From CAVVEQ01 sp963747315 (GTDB taxonomy: Bacteria > Chloroflexota > Anaerolineae > Anaerolineales > Anaerolineaceae): a DNA stretch of 64,000 nt. The notes below the pieces were generated by a model, which was not told the DNA's origin, ran no database searches, and was given only the letters and a program-made list of their open reading frames with translations. Made by a program: the position numbers and the translations under genes. Of this stretch, positions 1 to 8,181 are shown piece by piece. The stretch spans positions 1-64,000 of the forward strand of contig CAVVEQ010000010.1 in NCBI GenBank assembly GCA_963747315.1. The letters are read 5' to 3'. The stretch's first letter is position 1; each line of letters begins with the position of its first letter.

Positions 1-475
1 TATTTCTAGCGCCAACACGTAAAGTGCGGCTAGCGCCAGAGCCTCGTCGCCATGTGGCGTGCCATCCCAGGTGGAAGGCGCGGCAGGCGGGGTCGACCAG
101 CGGCCCAGATCGTGCCCACGTTGTTGAACTGGCAGCCACGAGCGACCGATCCGGCCGGTCGATCTCGTTGGAGCGTGCCCCGCGCGCCCGGTTGGCGAGG
201 ACCCCCACCGACGTGCCCACCTCCAGCCCCGACGACGCTCCAGGTAGCTGGAGAGCAGGGCGTAGTCGGCGGCACCGCTGCCGCGCGCGGGGAGCCGTCC
301 GGGTTCACGAGGCTCTCCGCGAGCAGGATATCCGCGTACGAGGGTCGGCTTCAGCGTGCCGTCGGGATGGACCTCGCGCCGCACCTGCGCTGCCCCCGGC
401 GCGGATGCTGCCTTCGAGCGCGGCGATGAAGCCGCTGGGCGCGCCGCCGTTGATCCCGGCGTCGGCGATGGTCAC
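1..475 (-). pseudogene. Prophage protein of unknown function, frameshifted and running off the left edge
   Basis: The reading opens with a GTG at 475 that overlaps the TGA of the upstream gene (GTGA overlap, typical of translationally coupled phage genes). It begins VTIADAGINGGAPSGFIAAL and continues, after frame changes, through segments such as YADILLAESLVNPDGSPR and SGAADYALLSSYLERR. At least two single-base shifts are needed in 475 bases, a higher density than elsewhere in the window, which fits poor read support at a contig end but could also be decay. I do not recognise the family. Its place downstream of capsid and small structural genes on the same strand suggests a tail or baseplate-region protein; that is inference. 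Confidence 0.4.
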
Positions 476-1140
476 GTGGCGGTCCTTTGAGCGTCAGCCA
501 TGGCTGATCCCGCTCGTCCAGGTCGAAGCCCGCCGGGAAGCCCTGCGCACGCTGGACACTCCTAGGCTGAGAGCTCCAGGTGAACCGCTCCGGGTATTTC
601 TCCGCCAGCCTCGCGCAGGCGTTCCGGCTCGACGGGCGGCACGCCGAGTTGCCGGCCGGGCGGTGGATGCGCTGCAGCGCGGCGGACCGCTGCCCCCAGC
701 GCGATCACCCCTTCGTGCCCGCTCGGATGCTGCCTGCCACCACACCATCCAGCCCCTCCAGGGTGTCACGGGCGGCGTAGGTCAGCCGCGCCTGCTCCCC
801 AGGCGGGGGTCGCGCCATCCGAAAGCCCAGCACCGCACTGCCGTCGATATAGGCCAGCGGTCTAAGCCCGGGCGTGCCGGTCGGGCACCATCGGATGGCG
901 GGTGGGGATAGCTCACCTCCAGCAGGTCAGCAGCAGGGCGTTCGAGGCCATTCCAGGGGTTGCTCGGCGCCGCGCTGGCAAAGGTGATCGCCTCCGTGCG
1001 GACCTGGGGGCGGGTGCGGGTGTAGGTCTCCAGCGCCTGCCGGAAGGCCTCCTGCAGGGTGGCGTCGTCGTAGCGCGTGCCGGCCGGGTCGCCAGCGGCT
1101 GCGCGACGGGGTTGAGGGTTGAGTCATCGGTCATGGTCAT
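472..1140 (-). pseudogene. Prophage structural-type hypothetical protein, several frameshifts
   Basis: Starting at ATG 1140 (an alternative ATG lies at 1134) the protein reads MTMTDDSTLNPVAQPLATRP, then loses frame and continues as GTRYDDATLQEAFRQALETY, an amphipathic stretch, and later LTYAARDTLEGLDG and AEKYPERFTW. It ends at 472 inside the start of the next gene. Since neighbouring frames hold a coherent protein, the breaks look like indels rather than unrelated sequence. The function is not recognised. Position after the capsid and the small holin-like gene, on the same strand, makes it part of the prophage late region. A baseplate or tail-associated role is possible but not shown. Confidence 0.4.
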
Positions 1141-1239
1141 GTCCTATTAGCTTTGCGAGGAGCACTGGCACACCTGCACTTCCGGCGGTGCGAGTGACGA
1201 CCCGGTGCGACGTGGCAACCGGTTTTTTCGTCGCCTTTA

Positions 1240-1278
1240 GTAGGGGCACACGCCGCGTGCTCTTCGCCGGGCCCCTAC
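1240..1278. repeat. Palindromic intergenic repeat, GTAGGGGC...GCCCCTAC
   Basis: GTAGGGGC at 1240-1247 is matched by GCCCCTAC at 1271-1278, giving an 8-bp stem with inner dyads. A related palindrome lies at 6580-6606 at the other side of the prophage remnant. It overlaps the 3' end of the small phage gene ending at 1275, so it may also act as its transcription end, although no T-run follows. Confidence 0.5.
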
Positions 1279-1496
1279 AGACGTTCTATTGCGCGCTCCC
1301 CTTCCGGTCGTCGCGGCAACTCGGCGGAATGCAATTGCGCCTCGGCCACCTTCACCTTCTCGGGGCCGAAGATCAGCTTCATCCCGTTGGGGGCGATGAC
1401 GATCATGCTCCCGTTCGCCAGTCTCCGGTACGATAGCGCCATCCCGTTGATCAGGTGATTGGCGATGCGCCCATCCAGCGCCTGGTATTCGGTCAT
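1275..1496 (-). CDS. Small prophage hypothetical protein (73 aa)
   Basis: I place the start at ATG 1496 because AAAGGAG lies about eight bases upstream; an in-frame GTG at 1514 would overlap that ribosome site. The protein opens MTEYQALDGRIANHL, has a short beta-like core (SMIVIAPNGMKLIFGPEKV) and a charged C-terminus. It has no membrane segment and no motif I recognise. It sits between the holin-like gene and the frameshifted late genes, so it is most likely a small phage late-region protein. Coding is supported by the ribosome site and by coherent composition, but the function is unknown. Confidence 0.55.
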   Translation of the reverse strand: MTEYQALDGRIANHLINGMALSYRRLANGSMIVIAPNGMKLIFGPEKVKVAEAQLHSAELPRRPEGERAIERL

Positions 1497-1520
1497 TTTT
1501 TTTCTCCTTTTCACTACAAA

Positions 1521-1675
1521 CCACCCCTCCCTGCCCTCCCCAAATACTTCGTATTTGGAGAGGGTCGCGATCTGTGCACTCCCGAAGGGAGTGATGGGTA
1601 CGGTCGTGCAACCGTTTTCCCCTCTCCAAATCGGTTTTTGATTTGGGGAGGGTGGTCGAAGACCGGGAGGGGTGG
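1521..1675. repeat. Nested inverted repeats between two phage genes
   Basis: The outer pair is CCACCCCTCCC (1521-1531) and GGGAGGGGTGG (1665-1675). Inside lie two further dyads, CCCTCCCCAAATAC/GTATTTGGAGAGGG (1535-1564) and CCAAATC/GATTTGG (about 1626-1646). The same CCAAATAC-GTATTTGG core recurs at 6618-6640. This looks like a dispersed intergenic repeat unit of the genome rather than phage sequence. It could fold strongly in RNA and may limit transcription between 1496 and 1678. Confidence 0.55.
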
Positions 1676-1677
1676 GG

Positions 1678-1878
1678 CTACTTCTGCACCTTCCGGTTGA
1701 TATCCTCCACGGCCACGCCGGTGGAATAGACCGCCAACGCGGCGATCACCGCCTGCAGCGCCTGCCAGGCATCCACCTTGCCGCCGAAATACGTGCCCGC
1801 CACAGCCGCCAGCGCCGCCATGAGCACCCAGAACTTGCGCGAGCGCAGGATCATTCCAACTTGCTCCAGAACAGACAT
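1678..1878 (-). CDS. Small holin-like membrane protein of the prophage (66 aa)
   Basis: The start at 1878 is fixed by GGAGGTGAAA directly before the ATG. The protein begins MSVLEQVGMILRSRKFWVLM, has one clear membrane segment (about residues 15-33, VLMAALAAVAGTYFGG) and a second more weakly hydrophobic stretch (about 40-55, QALQAVIAALAVYSTG), and ends in a charged tail. Length, topology and position directly downstream of the capsid gene resemble the small holin-like proteins often found in phage late regions. No catalytic motif exists, so the assignment rests on architecture and context only; another small virion membrane protein is equally possible. Confidence 0.5.
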   Translation of the reverse strand: MSVLEQVGMILRSRKFWVLMAALAAVAGTYFGGKVDAWQALQAVIAALAVYSTGVAVEDINRKVQK

Positions 1879-1910
1879 TTTCACCTCCATACAGAATTGA
1901 ATGTGTTCCG

Positions 1911-1945
1911 GGCTGACGCTTGGCGCGGTACGCCAAGCGTCAGCC
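1911..1945 (-). terminator. Perfect 15-bp hairpin downstream of the capsid gene
   Basis: GGCTGACGCTTGGCG (1911-1925) and CGCCAAGCGTCAGCC (1931-1945) pair perfectly around a 5-base loop. It lies between the capsid stop (1959) and the next phage gene (1878). There is no T-run on either strand, so it is a strong RNA hairpin, perhaps a processing or stability element, rather than a classical rho-independent terminator. Confidence 0.5.
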
Positions 1946-1958
1946 GACAACCTTCCCG

Positions 1959-3994
1959 CTAGGCCACGTTGGCCTTGTAGAGCGGGCGGTAATCGGCCAC
2001 AAAAACGCTCACCCAGTGGCGCACCTTCATGCGCAGCTCATCGTTGCTGAAGAGCGCGCCGTTCAGCTCGCCGTCGGCAAGAAAGATCTCGGGCAGCAGC
2101 CCGAAGCGCTCACCCAGGATGATCCCCGGCGCCAGCCTGGGGTCGGCCACCGCCGCCCAGTCGTTCGCGTCACTGAACTCGGGGCAGGTGACCACGTCGC
2201 CCATCTCGCCGCGCTGCAGGTTCTCCGAAAAGATGGTCGCCTCGCGCTCAAAGCTGGGATAGAGGATGCGCATGGCGGTCAGCCGCAGGTCGCGCGGCAC
2301 CACCAGGTATTTCGCGTCCAGCGCGAGTTTTGGCGCGGTCCCGCCCGAGCCCACCAGCATCGGCTGCGAGTAGATGGCCTTGCCGCCGCCTCCCAGGCGG
2401 CGGAACTGAGCACGGTGGTGCCCAAATTGCCGTGATGGGCGGATTCAAAGACGTGGTAGGTATCCGCCATCGCCGGCCCCGTGCCGCTGGAGCCGGTAAA
2501 GACCGCCCCCACCAGCGCGGAGATACGCCTGAGGGCTGCGCTGGCGAGCTTCCGCGGGTACTGGCGCAGCTTGTGGGTCTCGTCGCGCTCGAACATCTCC
2601 AAGGTCAGCCCCACGTAGCCGCCGTACTTGCCCCAGCTGCCCACCTCGGCCGAATCGCTGATCGAAAGCTCTGTGTAGGCCGCGCCCTCCGAGACGGAAG
2701 GCAGCACGGTGATCTCGCCCACCAGCACGCCGGTGATATCGTGCAGGCTGCTGAAGTGCTCCACGCTCACCAATGGCTCCCACCAGCGGTAGCCGGCGCG
2801 CCCCAGTTCCTCCCACTGCGCCAGGATCAGCTTGTTGAGCGCGTTCTTCAGCACGCCCGGCAGGTCGCTGGTAGCCGAAAAGCGGGCGCGCTCGGCGTGG
2901 TAGCCCCCGGCAAAATCAGTATCGCCAGTGGTCAGGGTGTAGAACTCGCGGATGCCCGAAAGGCGCGCGGTCTTCAGCCCCTCCAGGCCCTCCGGGCGCG
3001 GCGCGCCCAGCAGGTCGTGCAGGGCAGCGCTGAGTTGATCCTTCGCGTCATACATCGAAAGCGCCGCCGTCGCCCCGCGGATCGATGCAGGCGCGGTCAG
3101 CTCCCCGGCCAGCCTGCGGGCATCCTCAATGGCTGCCTGCAGCTCGGCAGGCTCATAGCTACCACCGGCAAAGCGGGCGCGGATGCGTTCCGCGAGCGGG
3201 GCAGGCAGGCGCGCCGAAGCGAGCGAAGAATCCAGCAGGCAGGCGCACATCTGCGTCCGCGCTTCGCGCGCCTTTTCCAGCTCAGCGGCCGCGTCACTGG
3301 GCGGGGTTGAAACGGTTTCCAATACACTTTCTGTCATCCAAACCTCCTTGTTGGCATTGAGTGCGCGCAGGAACGATCCCCCGCGCGCCGGGTTGAACAC
3401 CGCGTCCAGCGAGAGCACGCGCAGGATGCGCTCCACGCGTTTCTCCTTGGCGGTAAAGACCAGGTCGGCCGAAAAGCCCACCCGCGGGCGCAGCTCGGGC
3501 TCCTCCAGCCACTGCCTGCCCAGCTCCTGCAGCAGCGCGGCGCTGGGTCCGCTGGGGCGCAGGCGCACCACCACCCCCTTTCGTTCCTCGTCGTAGCGCG
3601 GCCCCGTGCAGATGCCCGCCAGGTCGCGCAGCGAGTGCCCTTGCCTGGGCTCGGGGGTGTGGTCCACGAAGGTCTCCACTCCTTCCCAGAGCGGCAGCGA
3701 GCCGCGCAGCGCCTCCGGGCTGAACTGCCAGCCGTTGCCCTCGCCGGCGTTGATGGCCAGCACCTCGAATTCGCCCGAGGCGGTCACACTGGCCTCGGCG
3801 GCCAGCCGGGCGCGCTCCTCCTTCACTGCTATTTCTTCCAAAGCTCCTCCTTTCCAGTTGATACTTCCCCGCTTTCGGGGTTCACCCGCAGCCCCTCGGG
3901 CCTCTTCTGCCAGGGGGTGGGTTCGGCTTCTTGCGCCCTCTGCATTCTCTGCACGCGCCTGCGCCAGCAGCTCCCGGAATATCGACCGTCTCAC
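1959..3994 (-). CDS. Prohead protease / major capsid fusion protein, one frameshift near 2350
   Basis: The N-terminal ~215 residues resemble a prohead protease: an early FVDHTPEPRQGHSLRDLAG block, then VGFSADLVF and the SLDAVFNPARGGSFL segment close to the typical protease C-terminus. The rest resembles a major capsid protein: LTTGDTDFAGGYHAERARF, then a long beta-rich region with GKYGGYVGLTLEMFERDE, then VVPRDLRLTAMRIL and a C-terminal WVSVFVADYRPLYKANVA. The frame changes once near 2350 and resumes to the stop at 1959, which I treat as an assembly indel. A strong internal Shine-Dalgarno and ATG at 3337 would give free capsid protein. The gene overlaps the portal 3' end by about 110 bases. 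Family assignment is by motif feel, not by search. Confidence 0.65.
3335..3347 (-). promoter_or_regulatory. Internal Shine-Dalgarno and ATG inside the protease/capsid gene
   Basis: On the minus strand AAGGAGGTTTGG precedes an ATG at 3337 that is in frame with the long reading frame and begins MTESVLETVSTPP. The site falls exactly at the protease/capsid junction, so it probably allows separate translation of the capsid protein from within the longer frame. Confidence 0.6.
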
Positions 3995-5257
3995 CGCAGA
4001 AGCGGTAGGCCAGGCGCAGCAGCTCCTCGGCGTCGATCAAGCCGCGCTCGTAAAGCTGGGCAAAGGCGCTGATCACGGTGGAGGAGGCCAGCGCCAGGGC
4101 GGCGTTATCGCGGGCGCTCAGGTCCGCGCCGCGCACCTCCACCTCCGCATCGGCCCGCAAGCCGCCATCCAGCCGCGCGCGGCGGCGCAGCGCGATGCGA
4201 GCCAGATCGCCCAGCATCCACAGGAAGAACTGTTGGCGCTGCTCAAAGCGCCGGAAGGTGGGTCCCCCGGCCGCTTCCGCCGTAGTACGGGTGGCTGATT
4301 CCGGCTCCGCCAGAAAGTGCAGCGGCAGCCCCGCCCCGGCGGCGATCATCTTCTTCAGCGCCAGCCCGTCGGTGGCGGCGTCGCCCGATTCCAGCTCGGG
4401 GTTCAGCACCTCCCAGGTCTCGCTCTCATCGGTGACCAGGATGGAGCCCGGGTTGGGCGGGTTCGCGTTCAGGCTGTTCTGGCGCGCGATCCGCTCGGCC
4501 TCGCCAGCGTAGCGCGCCTTGACCACGTAGAGGAAGGCGGTGCGGAAGTGGTTCAGCCGGGCGCGGTCTTCCAGCCAGGCGGCGTAGCGGCTGAGCCAGC
4601 GCAGGAGCGGGGCCAGGTCGCTTTCTCCGCGCAGCGCGCCCACCGGACGGTTGATGGCATAGTGTGCCATCACAGTCGGGAAGCGCCCATCGGCGCCGGG
4701 TTCATCCTCAAGCGGCTGCGCGGCAGCCCAGCGGATATCCTCCCCCACCCCGCCGGGTACTTTTTGGATGAAAGCGGTCTCCTGCTGCAGATCGTTGGCG
4801 GCATGCTCGATCCCGGCGATCTCCCCGAAGGCACCGCGCGGATGTAGCTCATCCCGCCCGCGTCGGTGGAGATCAGGAAGAAAAGCTCCCCCGAGCGGGT
4901 GAGTTCATCGCACCACTCCACCACCCGCACGGGGCACTGGTTGAGGGGATGGTTCCACCACTGCTGCAAAAAGGCGTGCGCGCCTGTCTCGCAGCTGGAA
5001 AGGCTGATCCCGCCGCCCACCACGTACTGCGAGGTGAGCTCCACGATGCGCCGCGCGATTGGATTGCTGCGCCAGGCCAGCAGGGCCTGCTGCTGCAGCG
5101 TCTCGCGGTCGTAGTCGTAGCGGTCGCGTTCCGGCGTGTTGAACTGGCGCGCGCCCAAAGAGAAGGTGGCGTCGGTCTCGGCGGCCAGTGCCGCGCGCAC
5201 CTGCGAGCGGATCGTGTCTCGAAATAGCATCTGTGCCAGGCTGTTGCGGATGTTCAT
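3882..5257 (-). CDS. Phage portal protein, one frameshift near 4838
   Basis: The start is ATG 5257 (MNIRNSLAQMLFRDTIRSQV) with AAAGAGGA upstream. The N-terminal part carries AWRSNPIARRIVELTSQYVV and WCDELTRSGELFFLIS, and the C-terminal part GALRGESDLAPLLRWLSRYA, GLPLHFLAEPE and ATRTTAEAAGGPTFRRFEQR, a pattern characteristic of portal proteins: an early region picking residual helices, a central GE/D block, and a late AEAAxxPxxRxxExRQ helix. The frame is lost at about 4838, where restoring a single G gives SGEIAGIEHAAND. Total length about 458 residues is normal. The dodecameric portal would form the DNA channel and dock the terminase, which is the next gene upstream. Confidence 0.8.
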
Positions 5258-5310
5258 GCGTCCTCTTTCCGTGTGCTGTGTCAAACCTGTTTTTTAGGTT
5301 TGATACAGTA

Positions 5311-6399
5311 TTAAAATCCCTTGTCCATTTCCGCCAGCGGGTCGCGCCCGCGGATGATGGCGGTCGGCTGCCCGGGCGGCCAGTCCTGGTCCTCCAGGGC
5401 GGCCGAGAGCGCCGCCGAGATCACCAGGTCATCGTGCACCAGCTCGCCGCTCTCGGCGTCGCGGGCGCCATCCGGCACGCCCCAGCTCATGCGCTTTTCC
5501 GGCCCGGGCTGGATCTCGTACTGGCAGAAGGAAAGCTGGCGGAAGAACAGCTCGCTTTCAGCGGTGTGCCCGCCCTCCTTCCAGCGCCCGGTATCCACGA
5601 TACCCAGGAAGTCCCACCCCAGGCGCGATTTGCTGGCTGAGTTGAAGGTGAAGGGCAACACCCGCCCGGGGAGCGCCTTTTCCAAAAAGGCAGCCAACCC
5701 CGCGCCCACCCCGGTGGCATCCACCACCACCTTGCGCGGGCGCCACTGCCCCGCCAGGGCCTTCAGCTCGGCGAAGAGCCGGGTGTGCCGCACCCCCACC
5801 CACAGCCGCCGCGCGCACGCCCGATAGGTGGGGCGGCAGATCAGCTCATCGGCCAGGGTGGAAAGATCCACCTCGATGATGGTCAGAGCGGTGGCATCCC
5901 GGCGCGGGTTCTCAAGCTCGTGCGCCAGCGGCGTGGAATCGCCCACCGCACCCTCGTCCTGCCCAGCCACATCCAGCAGGAAGGCATAGATCTTGCCCGG
6001 CAGCGGTTCTGATCCGGCGGAAGCGGAGCCGGCCTTCATCAGCCCCACCCGCCAAGCGGGGAACATACCGCTCTCGGCGGTGACCTCCTCGCTGAAGTAC
6101 TGGGTGCAGACCATCGGGTGGCTGCGCCCCAAACGGGAAACCTGCTCGGCAACGAATTTGCCGTATTCCGGCACCTCTTTGGCCACATCCTCCCCGTTCA
6201 GGCGGAACACGCGCCGGGTGCCGTCTTTCTTCTCGGCCCGCTTTGCGGCGCGCAGCTCGCGCCCCAGTAGCGTGGCCCCCGTCCAGGCCGTGCCCTGCAG
6301 CTTTTCGATGATCCCGCGCAGGTCGTTGATCTCCTTATCCAGGCCCAGCTGCGCGGACGGGGAAGCAATGGACTGCGCGAAAGTCTCCCGTTTTCTCAC
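5311..6399 (-). CDS. Terminase large subunit, nuclease half only
   Basis: The start is a GTG at 6399 with AAAAGGAG about seven bases upstream. The 362-residue protein carries the RNase-H-like nuclease acids expected of a large terminase: AFLLDVAGQ, then VVVDATGVGAGLAAFL, and finally VHDDLVISAALSA. The N-terminal ATPase domain is missing: no Walker A or B motif occurs, and terminase-like sequence starts only around residue 36 (GTAWTGATLLGRELR). The first ~35 residues look like an unrelated protein start. This suggests an internal deletion that joined another gene's start to the terminase C-terminal half. On its own it could not package DNA. Confidence 0.75.
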   Translation of the reverse strand: MRKRETFAQSIASPSAQLGLDKEINDLRGIIEKLQGTAWTGATLLGRELRAAKRAEKKDGTRRVFRLNGEDVAKEVPEYGKFVAEQVSRLGRSHPMVCTQYFSEEVTAESGMFPAWRVGLMKAGSASAGSEPLPGKIYAFLLDVAGQDEGAVGDSTPLAHELENPRRDATALTIIEVDLSTLADELICRPTYRACARRLWVGVRHTRLFAELKALAGQWRPRKVVVDATGVGAGLAAFLEKALPGRVLPFTFNSASKSRLGWDFLGIVDTGRWKEGGHTAESELFFRQLSFCQYEIQPGPEKRMSWGVPDGARDAESGELVHDDLVISAALSAALEDQDWPPGQPTAIIRGRDPLAEMDKGF

Positions 6400-6416
6400 C
6401 GTGTTCTCCTTTTATA

Positions 6417-6428
6417 GAATATTTGTTC
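6417..6428 (-). promoter_or_regulatory. LexA-box-like dyad upstream of the phage gene
   Basis: On the minus strand GAACAAATATTC is one base away from the GAAC-N4-GTTC form seen in the lexA promoter of this window (53303-53314). The surrounding ATAGAACAAATA is also present at 53326-53335. It lies 18 bases before the GTG of the terminase-derived gene. SOS control of a prophage gene would make sense, but the half-site mismatch keeps confidence low. Confidence 0.3.
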
Positions 6429-6526
6429 TATTTCGGCTCTATTATGCCACGCCCGCCCGTGGAAATCAACCGCGAAAATCGGCAGTTTTATGCAGTTTTA
6501 GAGCTCAAAATTGCTTGTTTTTGCTT

Positions 6527-6655
6527 GTCATTGCGAGGATTGCTGGCAACGACCGGCACGATGCGGCAATCTGGTTTTCGTAGGGGGCACAGCCGTGTGC
6601 CTCTACTCTTCCGCCCTCACCAAATACAGTGTATTTGGTGAGTGAGGGTGGGGCT
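6527..6655. repeat. Cluster of three dispersed palindromic repeat types
   Basis: This gap holds no gene. It contains a CATTGCGAGGA...GCAATCT unit (6529-6572, like the one at 27630-27668), a GTAGGGGGCACA/TGTGCCTCTAC hairpin (6580-6606, like 1240-1278), and a CACCAAATACA/TGTATTTGGTG dyad (6618-6640, like 1535-1564). Their stacking at the edge of the prophage remnant suggests a hot spot for small intergenic repeats. Confidence 0.5.
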
Positions 6656-6658
6656 CGG

Positions 6659-6667
6659 TGCTATAAT
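6659..6667 (+). promoter_or_regulatory. Extended -10 promoter for the acetyltransferase gene
   Basis: TGCTATAAT is a perfect extended -10 element. A start near 6674 would leave a leader of about 14 bases carrying the GGAGG ribosome site before ATG 6688. No good -35 is present, as expected for this promoter class. Confidence 0.6.
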
Positions 6668-6687
6668 CATCCTACCGGAGGCGCACC

Positions 6688-7128
6688 ATGACCACCATCA
6701 AAACCCCCCACACCAAGCAAGAATTCAAAGAATACTACGCGCTGCGCTACCACGTCCTGCGCGAACCGCTCGGGCTGCCCCACGGTACCGAAAAGGACGA
6801 TTACGAGGTGATCAGCGAGCACTTCATGGCGGTCGATGACCAAACCGGTGAGATCCTCGGTGTGGTCAAGCTCTATGAAGATGAGCCCGGGCTGGCACGC
6901 TTCTCCCATCTGGCGGTGCGTGAAAACCAGCAGGGCAAGGGTATCGGCCAGCTCCTGGTGGATACCGTGGAAAAACGAGCCCGCGAGCGGGGCTTCAAAC
7001 GGATGGGCACCCTCACCCGTGCCTCAGCGGTGGATGTCTATGAAAAATACGGCTACGAACGGGCGGGAATGGGGAAAAAACTGTTCGGCAAGCTCCAGAT
7101 GATCTGGATGCTTAAAAGTTTCGAATGA
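6688..7128 (+). CDS. GNAT family N-acetyltransferase
   Basis: This 146-residue protein has the GNAT fold signatures: a central strand pair ILGVVKLY and FSHLAVRENQQGKGIGQLLV, where R/Q-x-x-G-x-G/A corresponds to the acetyl-CoA pyrophosphate loop (QQGKGIG, about residue 92), followed by the long helix VEKRARERGF and a late YEKYGYE turn. It would transfer an acetyl group from acetyl-CoA to a small amine; the substrate cannot be told. The ATG at 6688 has GGAGG seven bases upstream. It is a single-gene unit: an extended -10 promoter precedes it and a rho-independent terminator follows at 7135-7164. Confidence 0.85.
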   Translation: MTTIKTPHTKQEFKEYYALRYHVLREPLGLPHGTEKDDYEVISEHFMAVDDQTGEILGVVKLYEDEPGLARFSHLAVRENQQGKGIGQLLVDTVEKRARERGFKRMGTLTRASAVDVYEKYGYERAGMGKKLFGKLQMIWMLKSFE

Positions 7129-7134
7129 TCAAAG

Positions 7135-7164
7135 AAAGGACCCGGTTTCCCGGGTCCTTTTTCT
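7135..7164. terminator. Bidirectional rho-independent terminator
   Basis: AAAGGACCCGG (7135-7145) pairs with CCGGGTCCTTT (7150-7160) around TTTC, followed by T-rich sequence. A-rich sequence on the other side lets it serve the convergent TerC-type gene that ends at 7164. Confidence 0.85.
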
Positions 7165-8033
7165 TATTCCAAATCAGGTTGTGGTTTTGTAAATGCCCGC
7201 TTCACCAGGTTCACCACCAGGCGGATCGAACCCACCAGCGGCGCCAGGATCCACTCCAGCAGCTCATTGATGATGGAAAAGCCGTGCGCCAGCCAGACCA
7301 GCACAAAGCGCAGTTTTTGCAGCGGTTTGAAATGCGCATACGCCAGCGATAGCAGGATGATACTGACCGTAATAGCAAAGCGAGTCAGGTCCGAGATCTC
7401 GATCCCGGCGAATTCCTGCACCAACAGCTCGATCGCGATGGCCAGCACCAGGATATACGCCGCGGGTTTGAGGATGGGTTCCTTTTCCACCATATAAGAA
7501 AACCATCCAGCGGCGAAGCGCATGGTCAGAATGCCAATGAAAACGCCGATCAGTACTACCCAGAGCTGATCGGAAAGCCCCACCGCAGCCACAACGTTAT
7601 CCAGACTGAAAGCCAGATCCGCCAGCTCCACCGAGATCACCACCGACCAGAAGGTATCCTGCTTCACCGCGCGGATCTCATCATCCTCGCTTTCCTGGTT
7701 CGACATCCCCAGGTTTTCAAAAGCCAGGTGCACCAGGTAGAGCGCTCCGACCACATTCAACCACGGATTCTGAATAATATAACTGGCGGCAACCAGCATC
7801 AACGCCCGGCCGAGGTACGCCCCGAGCAGGCCGACCTTAAGCGCGGCGGCCCGCTGGTTGCCCAGGATGTTCTGCATCCTTTTTCCGAATCCCTGCAGGG
7901 ATCTGGGCCACGGGATCGGTTCATCCTTGGGCAGCTTGGAGACCAGCGTGCCAAGAACAGCTGCATTATCGATTGAGAGCAGCCCTTCCAGGAGAATTAG
8001 CTGAAGGATGATAAGAACTATCGAGAAATCCAT
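7164..8033 (-). CDS. TerC family integral membrane protein
   Basis: The 289-residue protein has about seven to eight membrane segments and the acidic intramembrane motifs of the TerC family: LLEGLLSIDNAAVLGTLV near the start and ELADLAFSLDNVVAAVGLS in the middle. TerC/YkoY-type proteins are linked to metal ion export, notably manganese, and to tellurium resistance; the conserved Asp-Asn pairs in these helices are thought to bind the ion. A long charged loop (about residues 35-65) precedes the third helix. No yybP-ykoY (manganese) riboswitch is visible in the leader. It is convergent with the GNAT gene and divergent from the phospholipase-like gene. Confidence 0.8.
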   Translation of the reverse strand: MDFSIVLIILQLILLEGLLSIDNAAVLGTLVSKLPKDEPIPWPRSLQGFGKRMQNILGNQRAAALKVGLLGAYLGRALMLVAASYIIQNPWLNVVGALYLVHLAFENLGMSNQESEDDEIRAVKQDTFWSVVISVELADLAFSLDNVVAAVGLSDQLWVVLIGVFIGILTMRFAAGWFSYMVEKEPILKPAAYILVLAIAIELLVQEFAGIEISDLTRFAITVSIILLSLAYAHFKPLQKLRFVLVWLAHGFSIINELLEWILAPLVGSIRLVVNLVKRAFTKPQPDLE

Positions 8034-8155
8034 GGCACTTTTACCTTTCTCTTTAAAACCACCTCAGTTTAGCCCGACGCAATAAGACTCACAAGTGAAG
8101 GATTGCACTAAAATTACAGTACAACAACCAACCCTGGGGGCACAGGCAGTGGGGA

Positions 8156-8164
8156 TGCTATAAT
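8156..8164 (+). promoter_or_regulatory. Extended -10 promoter for the phospholipase-D-like gene
   Basis: TGCTATAAT ends 17 bases before the ATG at 8182, so the transcript would have a leader of only about ten bases. No clear Shine-Dalgarno is present, so translation may be near-leaderless. Confidence 0.5.
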
Positions 8165-8181
8165 TTTTACCCAAGACTGAT

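Noticed and set aside
24..911. Long plus-strand open frame of about 295 codons at the left edge
   Set aside because: It is very Arg/Ala/Pro-rich and antisense to the minus-strand phage genes, whose coherent protein segments and GTGA start/stop overlap are on the other strand. It is a high-GC shadow frame.
2330..3310. Long plus-strand open frame opposite the protease/capsid gene
   Set aside because: Composition (Arg, Gln, His, Ala runs) and lack of a ribosome site mark it as a shadow of the minus-strand capsid gene.
1..6399. Complete, inducible prophage
   Set aside because: No integrase, repressor, attachment site or full terminase is present, and the terminase lacks its ATPase half.
8034..8155. 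Possible yybP-ykoY manganese riboswitch upstream of the TerC-type gene
   Set aside because: TerC-like genes often carry it, but the conserved paired loops are not present in this leader.
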